A stretch of 64,000 nucleotides of DNA from Osmia lignaria lignaria (Eukaryota > Arthropoda > Insecta > Hymenoptera > Megachilidae): NCBI RefSeq assembly GCF_051020975.1, contig NC_135039.1:11072692-11136691 (forward strand), written 5' to 3'. A model generated the notes under the pieces. That model saw nothing but the letters and a program-made list of their open reading frames with translations. It made no database searches and had not been told where the DNA came from. The position numbers and the translations under genes were made by a program. Below are positions 12,501 to 26,005 of the stretch, one piece after another (within the stretch, counting starts at the first letter, position 1; each line of letters begins with the position of its first letter).

Positions 12501-15500
12501 TTTTTCCTCCTCCATTTTCTTCCCAAGTATTCTTGATTCAATTTTCTTCTCGCTCGAACGATCGCGATCCGCTTCGAGGGGAAATTGACGCGGCGACTGA
12601 CGGGAGCGTTAAAAAAATACATGCAATTAGAGGCGTGCGAAGCAACCGTATGATTTATAGGTCGGTGGAATATTTATCAGCGAAAATCGTAGCGCTACGT
12701 GATACATATTTCAGTGACGAATGTTTTCCACGGTTTGTGGAATGATTTTTTACATGAAAATGAAGACTAATGTGTTAGATAATTTGAAATCGACGAACGA
12801 TTGAGGCAGGCCACGTGAGTTCTGTCAGCGCGTTTCCCCTCCTTAAAGGCTGGTTCAAACACGGCCAGTAGTTTAGTCGAGTGGCGAGTAGTTTAGTGTA
12901 TGGACACTACAGTTTAGTCGAGTAGTTTAGTAGAACGGTTTAGTCGAGTATATCCGTTTCATTGGATTTTTCTGGTCGAGTAGGCTTCCCCCACCACTAA
13001 CTAGGCTTCCCCCACCACTAACTAGACTTCCCCCACCACTAACTAGGCTTCCCCCACCACTAATTAGACTTCCTCTACCACTAACTACGCTTCCCCCACC
13101 ACTAACTAGGCTTGCCCCACCACTAACTAGGCTTCCCCCACCACTAACTAGGCTTCCTCTACCACTAACTACGCTTCCCCCACCACTAACTAGGCTTGCC
13201 CCACCACTAACTAGGCTTCCCCCACCACTAACTAGGCTTGCCCCACCACTAACTAGGCTTCCCCCACCACTAACTAGGCTTGCCCCACCACTAAATAGGC
13301 TTGCCCCACCACTAACTAGGCTTCCCCCACCACTAACTACGCTTCCTCCACCACTAACTAGGCTTCCTCCACCACTAACTAGGCTTGCTCCACCATTAAC
13401 TAGGCTTCCGAACAGACCTGTCCGGACCCATTTCTCTAGTCAAGCGATATATCTTGTACTCTCGATTTGCAAAGCTCAACTGTACTAGTCCGCACACTTT
13501 TCTATGCGCTAAACGGTTTAGTAGTAAGTAGCTACTCCCCACTCGACTAAATTACTAGCCGTGTCTGAACCTGCCTTAGACTGTAGTGTCCATACACTAA
13601 ACTATTCGCCACTCGACTATTTACTAACTTGGGGGTGTCGTGAACAAAAGGGAATACTGTCAAAGGCGTTCTCACGATGGGGGATTTTTGGGACGGCAGG
13701 GCATTCTTGTTCTGGCCGTCAGCTTGTAACGATAGTTGAAAATACAGAGCAGGGTCAGTTCTTCTAAAAACGCCCACAGTGTATTGGTTTGATTTATTTC
13801 CACACCTTTTAATCACTCGCTCCGCTTAATCCGATCTTACAAATGTATGAAGACTGAGATAAAGTAGAGAGAAGAGGAGCGTATTACTACATATAAAGTT
13901 TATACGTCCAGCTATAGAGCTGCGGCAGCCGTGAAAATTCGTGAAAAGAAACAATGGCTCTTTGATTCCGATGGGGATGGATATCGTTGTCGCTCGACCG
14001 ACTTTTCCCACGAACAATGGCACCAGCTGAATTCACTAACGAGCCACGCTTCTCGCTTGGTTTTTTAACAAGGTAAACATGTAGACCGAACACGTGTACC
14101 CGGGCGTCCTGTATCCCCTTTTATCCGTGAAAACGCGTCATGTGCTGCGTTTCTGCCGTTATTCAAAAGCCCGAAGTTGATGGAGCGTATTCAACGGATT
14201 TTTCTGCGAAATCCGGTCAAAAATTCCAATTGCTAAACCATGGACGAGCTTTTTTTTCCAATTGCAAAGTTGCGTTCGGAATTTCAATGAACGAGTAACC
14301 ATCTTCAAATGTATAATAATAGGAATATGGAAAAGATAAATTTGACTTTGATATTAACCATCCATTTTTGACCACAGTGATTTGAAAAAGTTTCAGTCCT
14401 TTAAAATTCATGGACTTCGGCAGTGCCGGTTTTAGCAATATTGGCGCCCTGGACAAGATTATCGTGGCGCCCAAGCAGGGGCTCAAAATTTTTAAGAAAA
14501 AAAAAATATACTGATCGAATTGAGTAACCTCCTCCTTTCCGAAATCGGTTCAAAAAAGACAAAGTAATAATATGAAACGATGAATCTGAGGCATAAATAA
14601 ATGTCGCAGCATGTATAGCACATATTACATATGAGATGTAGATAGGGAGAAGAGACAATGAGAGAATATCGGTATATTCGCATACTAGGGACACCGGGCT
14701 GCGGCGCCCCCTATAGATCTAGCGCCCTGAACGATTGCCCGACTGCCCCCCTAACTCCGGCACTGGACTTCAGTAATGGATTAAAAATGGCTTGTATTTT
14801 ACTGGTCGATATTTTAATCCCCTTTGGTCAGTATTTAAATCCTTTGGTCAGTATCCTTCCATATTATTCCCTACACAAATTCCCTATTTACAGTGGGTCC
14901 AAAAAGTATTTGTACACCATATAAAACAGAGCATGTACCTTGTTTAAAATTGGGCCAAATGACTTGAGGTTTCTTGAGAAGCTATACAAATTAATTTACT
15001 AACTTATCTGGAAGATGGTTCTCAAGAAAATATTTGATATGTATTTTTTTATATCGGCCATCATACACATTAAAGGAGTGATAATAGCCCTCAAAGTGAA
15101 GGGTTGAAAATATATTTTTGAAAATATCTCCGAAATTAAAGGAGATAATAGGAAGCTTTCTTTTCTTAATTATGGATCTTTAAATAGGGAATTTTTCTGC
15201 ATAAGAAAATTTTAATAAACATTATTTGTTTAAATAATATATTGCAAATTTATAGTTTTTGTTTCATTTCTTTTACTAAACGTTAATCTATCTTTTTGCA
15301 ACTTTGTGTATATAAACTAGGAATCAAAATAGCGAATACATGTTTTTTGCAATTTAGTCATTTTGGTAATAAAATACTGACCGAAAGTTGATTTATATAC
15401 TGACCTAAAATGGATTTACTGACCATTTAATTTGTTGCCATTAAAAATTGCTCATCGATAAGGGATTGGCAGGCGAGGGATTGACGTAAATCATTCCCAA

Positions 15501-18500
15501 TCCTCTTCTCGAAACTGTAATTAATTATCGAACGATAGAATTTAATGAAACGTACTGATCAGGCAATAATGAGAATTAATTGATTTGTATACATCTTCAA
15601 ATGAGTTGACCTTTGGTCAAATAAAAAGTATAAATAGAATGCAAACTCTTGTATCCTTCGATAAAGGGGAGAGATTAGAGGAGAGGAATACGCCGGAAGT
15701 GCCCCTCTAATTATGACAGGCTCCCTTAACGAGATACTTGATCCAAATGACCTGGACTTTGATTTTCCAACGAAATTCGAGAATCGCTCTTTTCCTATAG
15801 AAAATAATATTCCATTCTTCCAAGATCCCTTCAGGCATCCGTAAAAAGAGGTAAAAGGAGAAGTCTGAATAATACCATTGCAGATGGAAAAAGGGAAGAT
15901 TGTTAAATATTTGAAAAAGAAGAAGAAGAATGGAAAGTATGTTACATGGAAAGTTGCAAATACCCAGCTTCTATAACGAGAAAGGTCGTGACGGGTCGCA
16001 GTGGAAAAGGAAAATCGAAATATCGCTAGGTGGCTGAACTGGAAAATTCAATTGCCGTTTCGAGCTGTGAGAATTTCTGTACCTGTATCACTGATATACA
16101 GGGTATTCCATGGAACGTAGTACTACGTTATTGCCAAAAGACTGGCAGAAAAATTTGTAATTGCTTATCAGTGGCGTTTAAAAAATAAAATATGAAGTCT
16201 CATTTTTAATTGTTTCATTAATTATCAAAGAATGAAAATTCAGATGAAAAAGCAGCATTAAATGAAAATATTCACTCAACTATATTTTTTCATTTTCGTA
16301 CGCCGCTGGGTGATTAAAAACACTGGTATTATTTTTCCCCGTCGATTATTAATCTCCCAGGAAATTCATATCGTTGAAATTTATTCACCCTTCCGCGTCG
16401 CTCTTTAATTCCTCCCCCTTCTTCGCTCCCTTTCATTCTAAATATTTCCCCGATAAATTTCCGTCATTTTCGTGTATCGCAACGTTTCAGATACAAACTG
16501 GGATTTATCGGAACTCTCCATAGCTATATTTCCATGAAAATCATTTAAACAATAAACTGTTCATGAGAATTGAGTACCTCTTCCTTTTTTGTACGAGTGC
16601 TGTTTTCCAGGAAATCAATGTCCAACATTTTTACATTATTAATTTTCATTCTTGTCTAATTGTTACAAGATGCTACTTTCAGAGTGGGATTATTATTATT
16701 GAAAATTGTCTGGGTAAGTTCTGTCGGATAGGGTTCAGATTTGGCAAAGCTGCCCTCGATGGATTCAATTCCATTCAAGAATAATCAGAACTCGATTTCA
16801 AATCCGATGAAAAAACTTTTCCTAATAGGAAAACTTATTTCCACCAGCTGATCCATGGGGTCAGCTGAATTCGTCCGCAACCACCTGTAGGATTGCTCGA
16901 ATCCCTTACGCGCGCCTTTACTTTCCATCTAATTTCATTTTTTCTTATCTTCCCTCCTTTCCCTCTATCTCCATCGATGGAATCAGGCATCCCATTCTAT
17001 TTCAAAGGAGCTTTTCATAACTGACGATGAGTTTCAATGGTGGAATTTATTCGTCATGATCCAATAAACCCATGATTCCTTTATGATTTTATGATTATAA
17101 TATGCTTGTCTTCTTTTTTCCCCTTTTTTTTTTTTGAAAAGAGAGTGCCTTTTCATATATTTCAACATCTGGCAGTTACTTCATTATTTGCCTCTCGTAT
17201 GGAACTGCAGACGGGCAACTTTGAATTCCCATAGGCATCCAGGAAGCTGTGCATACATTCTAATTTGGCCAACGGTCTGCGAAATGGAGAGAACTCGATT
17301 TCGGTAGGGCCTACTCTGCATAATGCAATGAATAATCTCATGGAATACCTAAATAATTCCTGAATAGCCTTGGGTCTGAAATATTCAGAGCTTCCTCTTT
17401 CCCTCCACTCTGACAATTGGATATACTTTTTCTCCATTATAGAATCATTTTTCTTGAGTCTAAATTTATCTTTTTAAAACAGAATTTTTGCAAAACATAC
17501 CATACGAGTGGCTATTTCTGTTCTCAGAAAGGACTGGTGTGTTCGTCATCAACGTCAGATTCAAATTTCATACTAAACTTCCTGGTAGACTTCCTGAAGA
17601 GCATGTTCTCCAACTTTCAACAACTCGAAACTCCTCCCTCTTTGTTGATATGTCCTGTTCAAGCTTCGCTTTAGCCCGGTATTTCCTGAAACAGATATAA
17701 ACAAAGAAGATTATGCAATCTAAAGCTGGATTACGAGCAATCCCTAGAAACTGAAACATTAATGAGAAATATTTTCCAACAAGAATGTTCATTACTTTTT
17801 TAGAATCCTCATTTTTTCAGTAGACAATGAACAAATCCCAAATATTTAATAATTAACAAAGGAATTACACCTGTACCCTTAAAGGTGCTAATTAAGAGTA
17901 AATAGATTACGAGCAATCCCTAGAGACTGAAACATCAATAAGAAATATTTTACAGCAAAAATGTCCACTACTTTTTTAAAATTCTCATTTTTTCAGTAGA
18001 CAATGAACAAAGCCCCAAATATTTATTAATTAACAAAGGAATTACACCTGTACCCTAAAAAAAGCTTTTAAAATATTTTCCAACAAGAATGTTCATTACT
18101 TTTTTAGAATCCTCATTTTTTCAGTAGACAATGAACAAATCCCCAAATATTTAATAATTAAAAAAGCAATTACACCTGAACTCCTAAAAATGTCAATTTC
18201 TCACTGAATTAAAAGGAGAGCCATCAAGCTCGCACTTCTTTCTACAAGATTCTGTGTATTTATATGTCTCAGGGATTGCAGTATGAATTGAAACTAACGA
18301 AGTAGGCCGCAAACGGTTAATATGAAAATGGAAATTCAAGGGAGGAGAGGCGAGAGGAGGCAACAAGCCTTGGCCGAGGTGTAGATCAAAGAGGCGACTG
18401 TTACACCGTACGCCAAGAGCGTTTCCTGTTCCGGCCGTGGCATCGGTTTAATTAGAATGGGCTTTGCAATTAGCGGAGGGCAGTATCGGCAGGCTGGCAG

Positions 18501-21500
18501 GCAACTTGGCAAACTCAATAAACCTCTCCTTTGACCGTTACCGGCTACTTTTCCACAAGGAAATTTCCAGTCCAAAGCTGAATTCATCCTCCATTTCCTC
18601 TGATAAATCTGTTTCAAACTCGACCTAACATTCAATCGTCCCTATAAAAGCGATGAAGGTCTTGAACCCCCCCTTTTTTCTCTAACTCCTTCAGCGAGAG
18701 ATTCTGATTTATTGTTATGTTAAGACTGATCTTGTAAAGATGGGAAATTAGAACTCTTTAACGAGATTGCTAACCCTTTCATCAAAACTTTTAGCCATTA
18801 TTTGCTGGTAGCTTTACTGGAAAGCTTAACTGCACAATAGATCAACATTTTCCTTGTGAAGCATCCTCAAAGTTTTCCTTGCTTTTATGTGAAAATTTTC
18901 CTCGATGAAGTTAAATCCTTGGTAAAGATAAAACACTCTATCTCCTTTGCAAAGATTATCAAATATTGTCGCATGAACTCTTATAATCCCTTCAGGAAAC
19001 AAATCGTTTAAAATCTGTAAGATGGTTTCCAAGTACAAATCAGTTGACTGAAATCGATTATCATTCGTGGAAGAAACTTGAGCAATCCTTTTTTTTCTCA
19101 TCAGGGATCTCCTGTCTCCACTGATCTTTATCTCCTTCTTTCACTCTGTTAAACCAGTGATAAAGTTTCCCTTCAGAGTGTGTTTGGACTCTGATGATTC
19201 CTTTCCCACCATTTCAATTTATGGCGATAGAAATGGAATGTTAGAAATAATTGAAGCTAGATTCAGTGTTTGGAAATGGATCCTTCAGATCATTGACGTT
19301 TAGCTCATATCCATCTTTGATGTCAGGTGAATGTTTCACTTTTGAATGTACACTTGGGTGCTATGTAGGGCCATCTATTAGTCTTTGCTTTTGGGAGAGT
19401 CTTGGGAAAGCCTTGGGAGATGCTTTGGAGAGCCTTGGGAGAATCTTGAGGGAATCCTGGGAGAACCCTGTGAGAGTCTTGGGAGAGTTCTGGGAGAGCC
19501 CTGGGGGAGTCTTGGGAGAGCGTTAGGAGAGTCTTGGGAGAGCCTTGGGAGAATCTTGGGAGAATTTTGGGAGAGTCTTGGGAGAGCTCTGGAGGAGTTC
19601 TAGGAGAGCCCTGGGAGAGCCCTGGGAGAGCCTTGGGAGAATCTTGGGTGAGCCTTGGGAGAATCTTGGGAGAGCCTTGGGAGAGTCTTGGGAGAGTCTT
19701 GGGAGAATTTTGGGAAAGCGTTGGGAGAGTCTTGGGAGAGCTTTGGGGGAGTTCTGGGAAAGCCCTGGGAGAGCCTTGGGAGAGTTCTGAGAGAGCTCTG
19801 GGGGAGTCTTGGAAGAGCGTTGGGAGAGTCTTGGGAGAATTTTGGGAAAGCGTTGGGTGAGTCTTGGGAGAGCTTTGGGGGAGTTCTGGGAAAGCCCTGG
19901 GAGAGCCTTGGGAGAGTTCTGGGAGAGCTCTGGGGGAGTCTTGGAAGAGCGTTGGGAGAGTCTTGGGAGAGCCTTGGGAGAATTTTGGGAGAGCGTTGGG
20001 AGAGTCTTGGGAGAGCTTTGGGGGAGTTTTGAGAGAGCCCTGGGAGAGCCTTGGGAGAGCCTTGGGGGAGCCTTGGGAGAATCCTGGGAGAGTCTTGGGA
20101 GAGCTCTGGGGAAGTCTTGGAAGAGCGTTGGGAGAGTCTTGGGAGAGCCTTGGGGGAGTCTTGGGAGAGCCTTGGGGGATTCTTGGGAGAATCTTGAGAG
20201 AGTCTTGGGAGAGTCTTGGGAGAGTCCTGGGAAAGCCTTGGGGGAGTCTTGGGAGAGTCCTGGGAGAGCCCTGGGAGAAAACTTCATCTAGAATTCCCTG
20301 TTTACACATTAGTAAATGAGTATCTTACACATTCCTGTATCTTCTTTTCTTCCAGTTGCTGAGCTCCATCGTCGTGGTGGGAGGAACGAACATGGCTGGT
20401 GTATTAACGCACCATCCTCGGGAATTGGCGCAAAGACAGGCGTTCCTCGAGACTAGACAATGCGTCGAGGCGCGTCTAACCACACAGCGAGAAAACCAGC
20501 AACAGGTACGTCTTCGACGGCTCGATTCTGTACACCACCGTAGGAATTTCGTTAATATTTAATTTGCCTCCAAGCTTGCAGCCAGCTAATCTTATCGTAC
20601 TCTTTACCTTCATGATTAATGAACCCTCGAACATCGCATGTGCGGTCATTAAAATTACTGGCCAGAAAATGGGCGCTTCGAACGCGTTTAACTCTGAAAT
20701 TCGATCGTGGCCCACGTAACAACTTAATCAAATTCAGATCGTTATAGTCCCTACAGCCTCTCCTTTACTGCCCTAGTTCCCCTTAATTGATACACTTTAT
20801 TAACTGTTTGTTGATACCATTATCAGTTTCGTGCACCAAATTATCAGCAAACTGCTCCAGCCTTTGAAATGGAAGATTCAATTAAAAGTTTAAACATCGA
20901 TTTCAGATTTCATCCCTGAAAAGTATACAAATTTCAATCACTGATTTAAATAAATAAAGAACAGTATGTTTTGCAAAGGTAATTGAAGGTAATTACCTTC
21001 AATTTGTAAAAAATTGATTTAAATAAATAAAAAACAGTACTGTTTACAAAGGTAATCGAAGGTAATTATCTTCAATTTGTAAAAAATACTGTTTTTCAAA
21101 TATCAAATTTTAAATGTCAATATTCAATCATTGATTTAAATGTCGATATTCAATCATTGATTTAAATAAACAAAAAACATTTGAAATTTGTATACTTTTC
21201 AGGAATGGAATCGGGAATCGATGCTTAAACTTTTAATGCTCATGAATTCATGAACTGAGTACCTAAAGATGTTTGTCCAGAAAGTAGGAATAAGTTATGG
21301 TGGTTGGCTTCGGGGTTGATAAAGAAGCAAGCTCGGACAATGGCTCGATTATTATCACAGTTGGTCACGGATTCTCGATTAAACCGCACAATAGACTTAG
21401 TCACGGTTAGACCGTTCTCCATGACTATGAACGATAGCCGATAAGCCACTATCTTTAATAGAATTCCCTTGCTTTCCAGCAGTCGTCGTCCACGTTTCAA

Positions 21501-24500
21501 AATAAAAAATAAAAATTAACTACCCTGTTATTCCTTCCTTTAGTGGCGTACAAATTCGTAGCATTGCGTAGGAAATGAACCAAAATTTGTATATTTAAAT
21601 TTTGTCGGCAATTGCTGTTTGTAAGTGATCACGTAGTACTACGCGATCCCTCGTCGCAAAGAAACCAAGATTACGTGATTACATAGCAATGTCGTGGTTC
21701 ATGCACGATATTTAGCTGAGAGTTCGCGGCGCTTATCAGCGCGTCGCGATGCACACGCGTCGCTTGGTTCGTGTGCATTCATAAAGTTTCCTCGATGCGA
21801 GGAAACTCGTCGTGTCGAAAATGCATTCACGTTTTAACGGAGATAAGCTAATTCGCCCAGATCCACGCTACGGTTGACTCGCTTGAAAAGTTCACTTTTC
21901 GCAACCCTTCAATCCTTTGAAAACGAAGCCTTTGTAAAAAGCGACCGATTTACAAATTTTACATCTTACAAATTAGAGTATCTTTTTTTTTTTGATTTAT
22001 GGAAGAGAAAATACTGTTACGTACGCACAAGTCGGCTAGGGGTTTACAAATTCTAAAATTTCTTAACACGTTGACTACCATGCCCCAAAATTTGTATAAT
22101 CAAATAATTAATAAAATAAAAGAGGAGCTTTGCTACTATGCCAGTCAACGTGTTAAGCTAATTCCTCCCTGTGTTACTATCGCCAAGAAATTTGGAAACA
22201 TTTGAATTGTTTTAAAAAATAATTAAAAATTCTAGATAAGTGATTCTACATTGTATTCTTTTGCTTAATTTTAACACTGTTCTCTTCTATATATTTTATA
22301 TTATGCAATGCAGTTGAATTATTTATTTAAATCTCTTTGTTTCCAAACTTCAAAATTTCCTTCTCACGTAATACTACGTTCTATCGGTTCAATTTAAGTC
22401 AGTATCTTCCGCAAAGTTCCATACGCTCCAAGAGTAACACAATTTTACCAAGGGAGGAGCTCGTCGAAGGATTAATATTTCAAAGATATCTTTGGCATCG
22501 CCTTTTCCTCGTCGCATGAAGTTGGAAGACATACCAGGCAACCTCTATTCCTCGATGAACCGACTCAAAAGCTATCTAATGCATTGCTCTCTGTCTCTCT
22601 CTCTCTGCGGATGATCAGCCTTCCGGGAACCGATAAGCTCCAGCTCCCGTTGAAATGCTGCTCTATCCATTACCGTTCGCGTCGGATCAAATGACTAACG
22701 AGAACGCCGAGACACGGGAAGCCGAGTAATCTTCCATCTTCTATAGATAGAAAACAGAGACTCTCCACGTTTCTAACGAACACCTTACCTGGAGAACATT
22801 TTTGCAAAGTTATTCTCCAGAACCCCCATGGAAAATATTAATTTTCCCAATTTAATTACAACTAGGTCTGCTGTCCGCTTCCCTGCTAACACAATAATTA
22901 GTACAACTCGTATTCAGTAAGGGCTAGACTGCTGTAATCAAAAGGAACTTTCTTGCGCGTTAATGTTTAGAGCGAAGCTCTCCTTGGCGCATTCGGCAGT
23001 AAGATCGGTTCGAAGAAACGTTACGATTCCCATATAGGGGAATTTCGGTCCCCCCTCATCTAATTCTCTCATCCAGCAAAATTTCGCGTCGATCGTGCAT
23101 ACAAGAACGCTTGCGACAAAAGACGATCTCGCCCTCGCGTACGGCAGAGCGGCGTCTTTTTTTTTTCATTTTCAATTGTACCATAAAATTACTAAAATAA
23201 CAATTCTATTACGCATTATGACTTGAGCTTCGCTCTTATCGGCCGTCCCGCGACGGCCACGTTCTTTTTTCAATGCTTTTTCATTGAAGATCAGTTTTTT
23301 TATGATTATTCCACCATGGTTGGTTCGATTTCTGATTTCAATAGCCTATAACCATCACATTGTGGTCATGGTGCACTGTGTCAAATTTGGTCAAGATTGG
23401 ATAAGCCGTCTAAGTGGAGTCTCTGGAAAACGAAATACATTTTCCGGGAGAGATTGAGCTTCGCTCGCTGCGCTCAATGAATATCTTTGCGACTTAAACT
23501 AAAGTTCTAGATACAACGGGACCAGGAAATTCTGGTTAGTTCGAGTTACTATGCGCACAGTTCTTAAACAAACTGAGTTTTCCAGGTGACGATCGGCGAC
23601 AATGAGTCCCATTAAATTGGAAAATCAATTTCTTGGCTGTTTTCGACGGAGCTAGACGTCATTACGCTTTCCTTAACGAAACGAAATTTCATTCCGTTCG
23701 CACGCGATGGAATTTCCTCGGGACGCAATTAAAACCGTTCCAATGAGAGCTTCTTCCCAATCCCCGCTGATTGGGAAATAATAATAAGATCGGCGAGCCC
23801 CTTTTCTTCGTTCCCGAAAAACATAGGAGATATTAACGAGGATCAGCTCCATTATTATGTTTCTTGGAGATTTGAAAAGTTATTCAGGTAAATTGGAATT
23901 GGAAAATTCGTGTAGTCTTGTTGGATTATAATGCAACAGTGAATTGGCGTTCCGATTCTCACTAGGTGATTCTTATAGTGTTTTCTACACTGATTACTGA
24001 TTATTAAATATCGGGGATGCGGAGCACCACTGTCGGTACTTCATCTCCCACGAAGCTATTTCGCTTTCTGGCTTAATAAAAAAATCAACGTTGCAACTTT
24101 CTCCTGGTGTTTTTTCAAGATAAAAGTCTGCTCTATCGCATGGTGTAATTCGTGTTGTATTCCGCTCGTGATATTTCTTACAATTACAAAATGGAATACA
24201 GACGAAGTTTTTTAATACAATATTCGCCGTGCTGGTAGTAGATTCTAGTTCTTAAACCGGTTCGGAAAAATCTGACTCGGAGGGAAAAGTGCTGGGTAAT
24301 TTATAGAATCGGAAAAATAGGAGAGTGGAGTTATTGCGAGTCCTGTGATCGGTAAGGGATGAGGTCGTGAGTGCAAAGTTTGAAGATGACTGTCTCGGCT
24401 GAGTCATGAGGAGTAGAAGGAAAGACTTGGGATGTTTGTCGTTAAAGGTTGACTTATAATACAGTGAGAAGGCCGGTCTATCGAAATACAATAATGACTA

Positions 24501-25974
24501 ATTCGGTATACAACATTCGATTTTACGCTGGATCTCTACTTTCTCAGATAAATTGGAAAATATCCTGAAAAATTGGCGTCAAATCGGGCTCCCTCCGCGT
24601 TCAATGATCGTTTAAATGTATTCTAAACTCTAGAAAAAACAATTTAATTTAAATTATAAGCTTATTATTTTCAGATACAAATATTATAAATAAGGTTAGA
24701 CAGACTTTGGTTATGCTGCTTTTTTCTGGTTATGACACGCTCATTACCTATGCACAGTGACTACAAATCCAAGTCACTGAGTCTAGTCACTGCTATGCAC
24801 CAATCACATCACTTGATACAAATATAGTTTGGGTTAGCACGCATAAGGTATACGTTCAGTTGATCGGAACAAAGGTGGCGTTGATGGAAAGCAAAGTACG
24901 TTGACTAAAGATTAAACTGCGTTCAAAATAGAACGCAGTTTACAGGAACTCTGAATTGATCCACTTTGGAGGAAACGGGCATTAATGTATTAAAATCTTT
25001 TAGTGTAAATAGAATTTCAATATCTTTCATTAGGTGTACAAACTAATTTGGTACCTTTAATATTACACTTTCATAGTTACTATTTTAAATTCGAATATTT
25101 TCCCGCGCTTTTGTGAATTTGAAAAATGGCGCGAGAATATGACTTATAACTTCTTACAAATAAGCCATTAATAAAAAAAAAAAACAAAGACACCAAATTA
25201 ATTTGTCAGAAAATTTGTTTAAATCTGAAAAATGTTTTTTTCTTCAAAATCAAATTTCTCAAATACTGTACGTGTAGGAGCTAAACGGTTTGCAGATTCG
25301 TAATCAGCGTACAAAACACTATAAGTGTTAAAATGTGTTGGACGGTGTTATCGAGTATTGGGAAGAAAATCCAACATGTAGTGCAGGAAGTAATGGACGC
25401 TACATCGGATTTAACGTAGAACTACGTGACTTCGAATGGCAAAGGGGACCGTTGCGCATTAACCGATCAGGAAGGATTCGATTTTACGTCATACAGGTGT
25501 GCAGAAGCTATTATCGCGAGCTGACTGATCGATTTATTCCGCGTTAAATTAACCACACCAAAGGCCCTCTGCAATTTCAGACTCTCGATCACGTAATGTA
25601 TCGATATTAGTAATAGGAGAAACCAAATCGACGTAGATTTGCTCGCCGCGTTCCAACAGCGACGACGGGATCTGAATATTTCATCATCGAAACCTAAATG
25701 CCTGTCATATTTTCATTTACGATAGTCCAATAATTTAACCTAGTGAAATTATAATTTAACATCTGATTGTGAGATAGACATCAAAGAGTTACAATTAAGA
25801 AAGACATAATAATTTAATAATCATCTGCTCTTCGTATTAAATATTTATTAATTTAATTTAATTAATAAATATTTAATAATATATAAATTATCTGGCACAG
25901 CCAGTAAGGAGGCTGCCTAGTGGCCCTGGTACAATGGTCCCCAAGGACTGAGTGCCCTGTTAGTCTCAACCAAC

Positions 25975-26005
<31 letters not shown>

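Larger units (their letters stand above)
6525..20355. other. Large cyclase intron, repeat-rich
   Basis: A 13.8-kb intron between cyclase exons 4 and 5. No nested gene with conserved domains was recognised on either strand. It contains a dispersed repeat near 6725-7060, a short inverted-repeat element at 9253-9640, two long poly-G runs (about 9671-9697 and 10204-10230), hAT elements at 12206-12455 and 14421-14765, a foldback element with a 20-unit array (12848-13628), a mariner-type end at 14891, a triplication at 17690-18190, an 11-bp minisatellite at 19391-20276 and several ACGTAGTACTACGT palindromes. Intervening sequence is unremarkable AT-rich intron. Confidence 0.75.

Noticed and set aside
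12981..13400. Regular repeats considered as a CRISPR array
   Set aside because: Units are contiguous 21-mers without unique spacers, in a eukaryotic intron; this is a minisatellite.
19323..20309. Open frames of up to 328 codons on both strands
   Set aside because: They are produced by an 11-bp tandem repeat without stops; the translated sequence is a pure 11-residue repeat, frames overlap on both strands, and no start context or domain supports coding.
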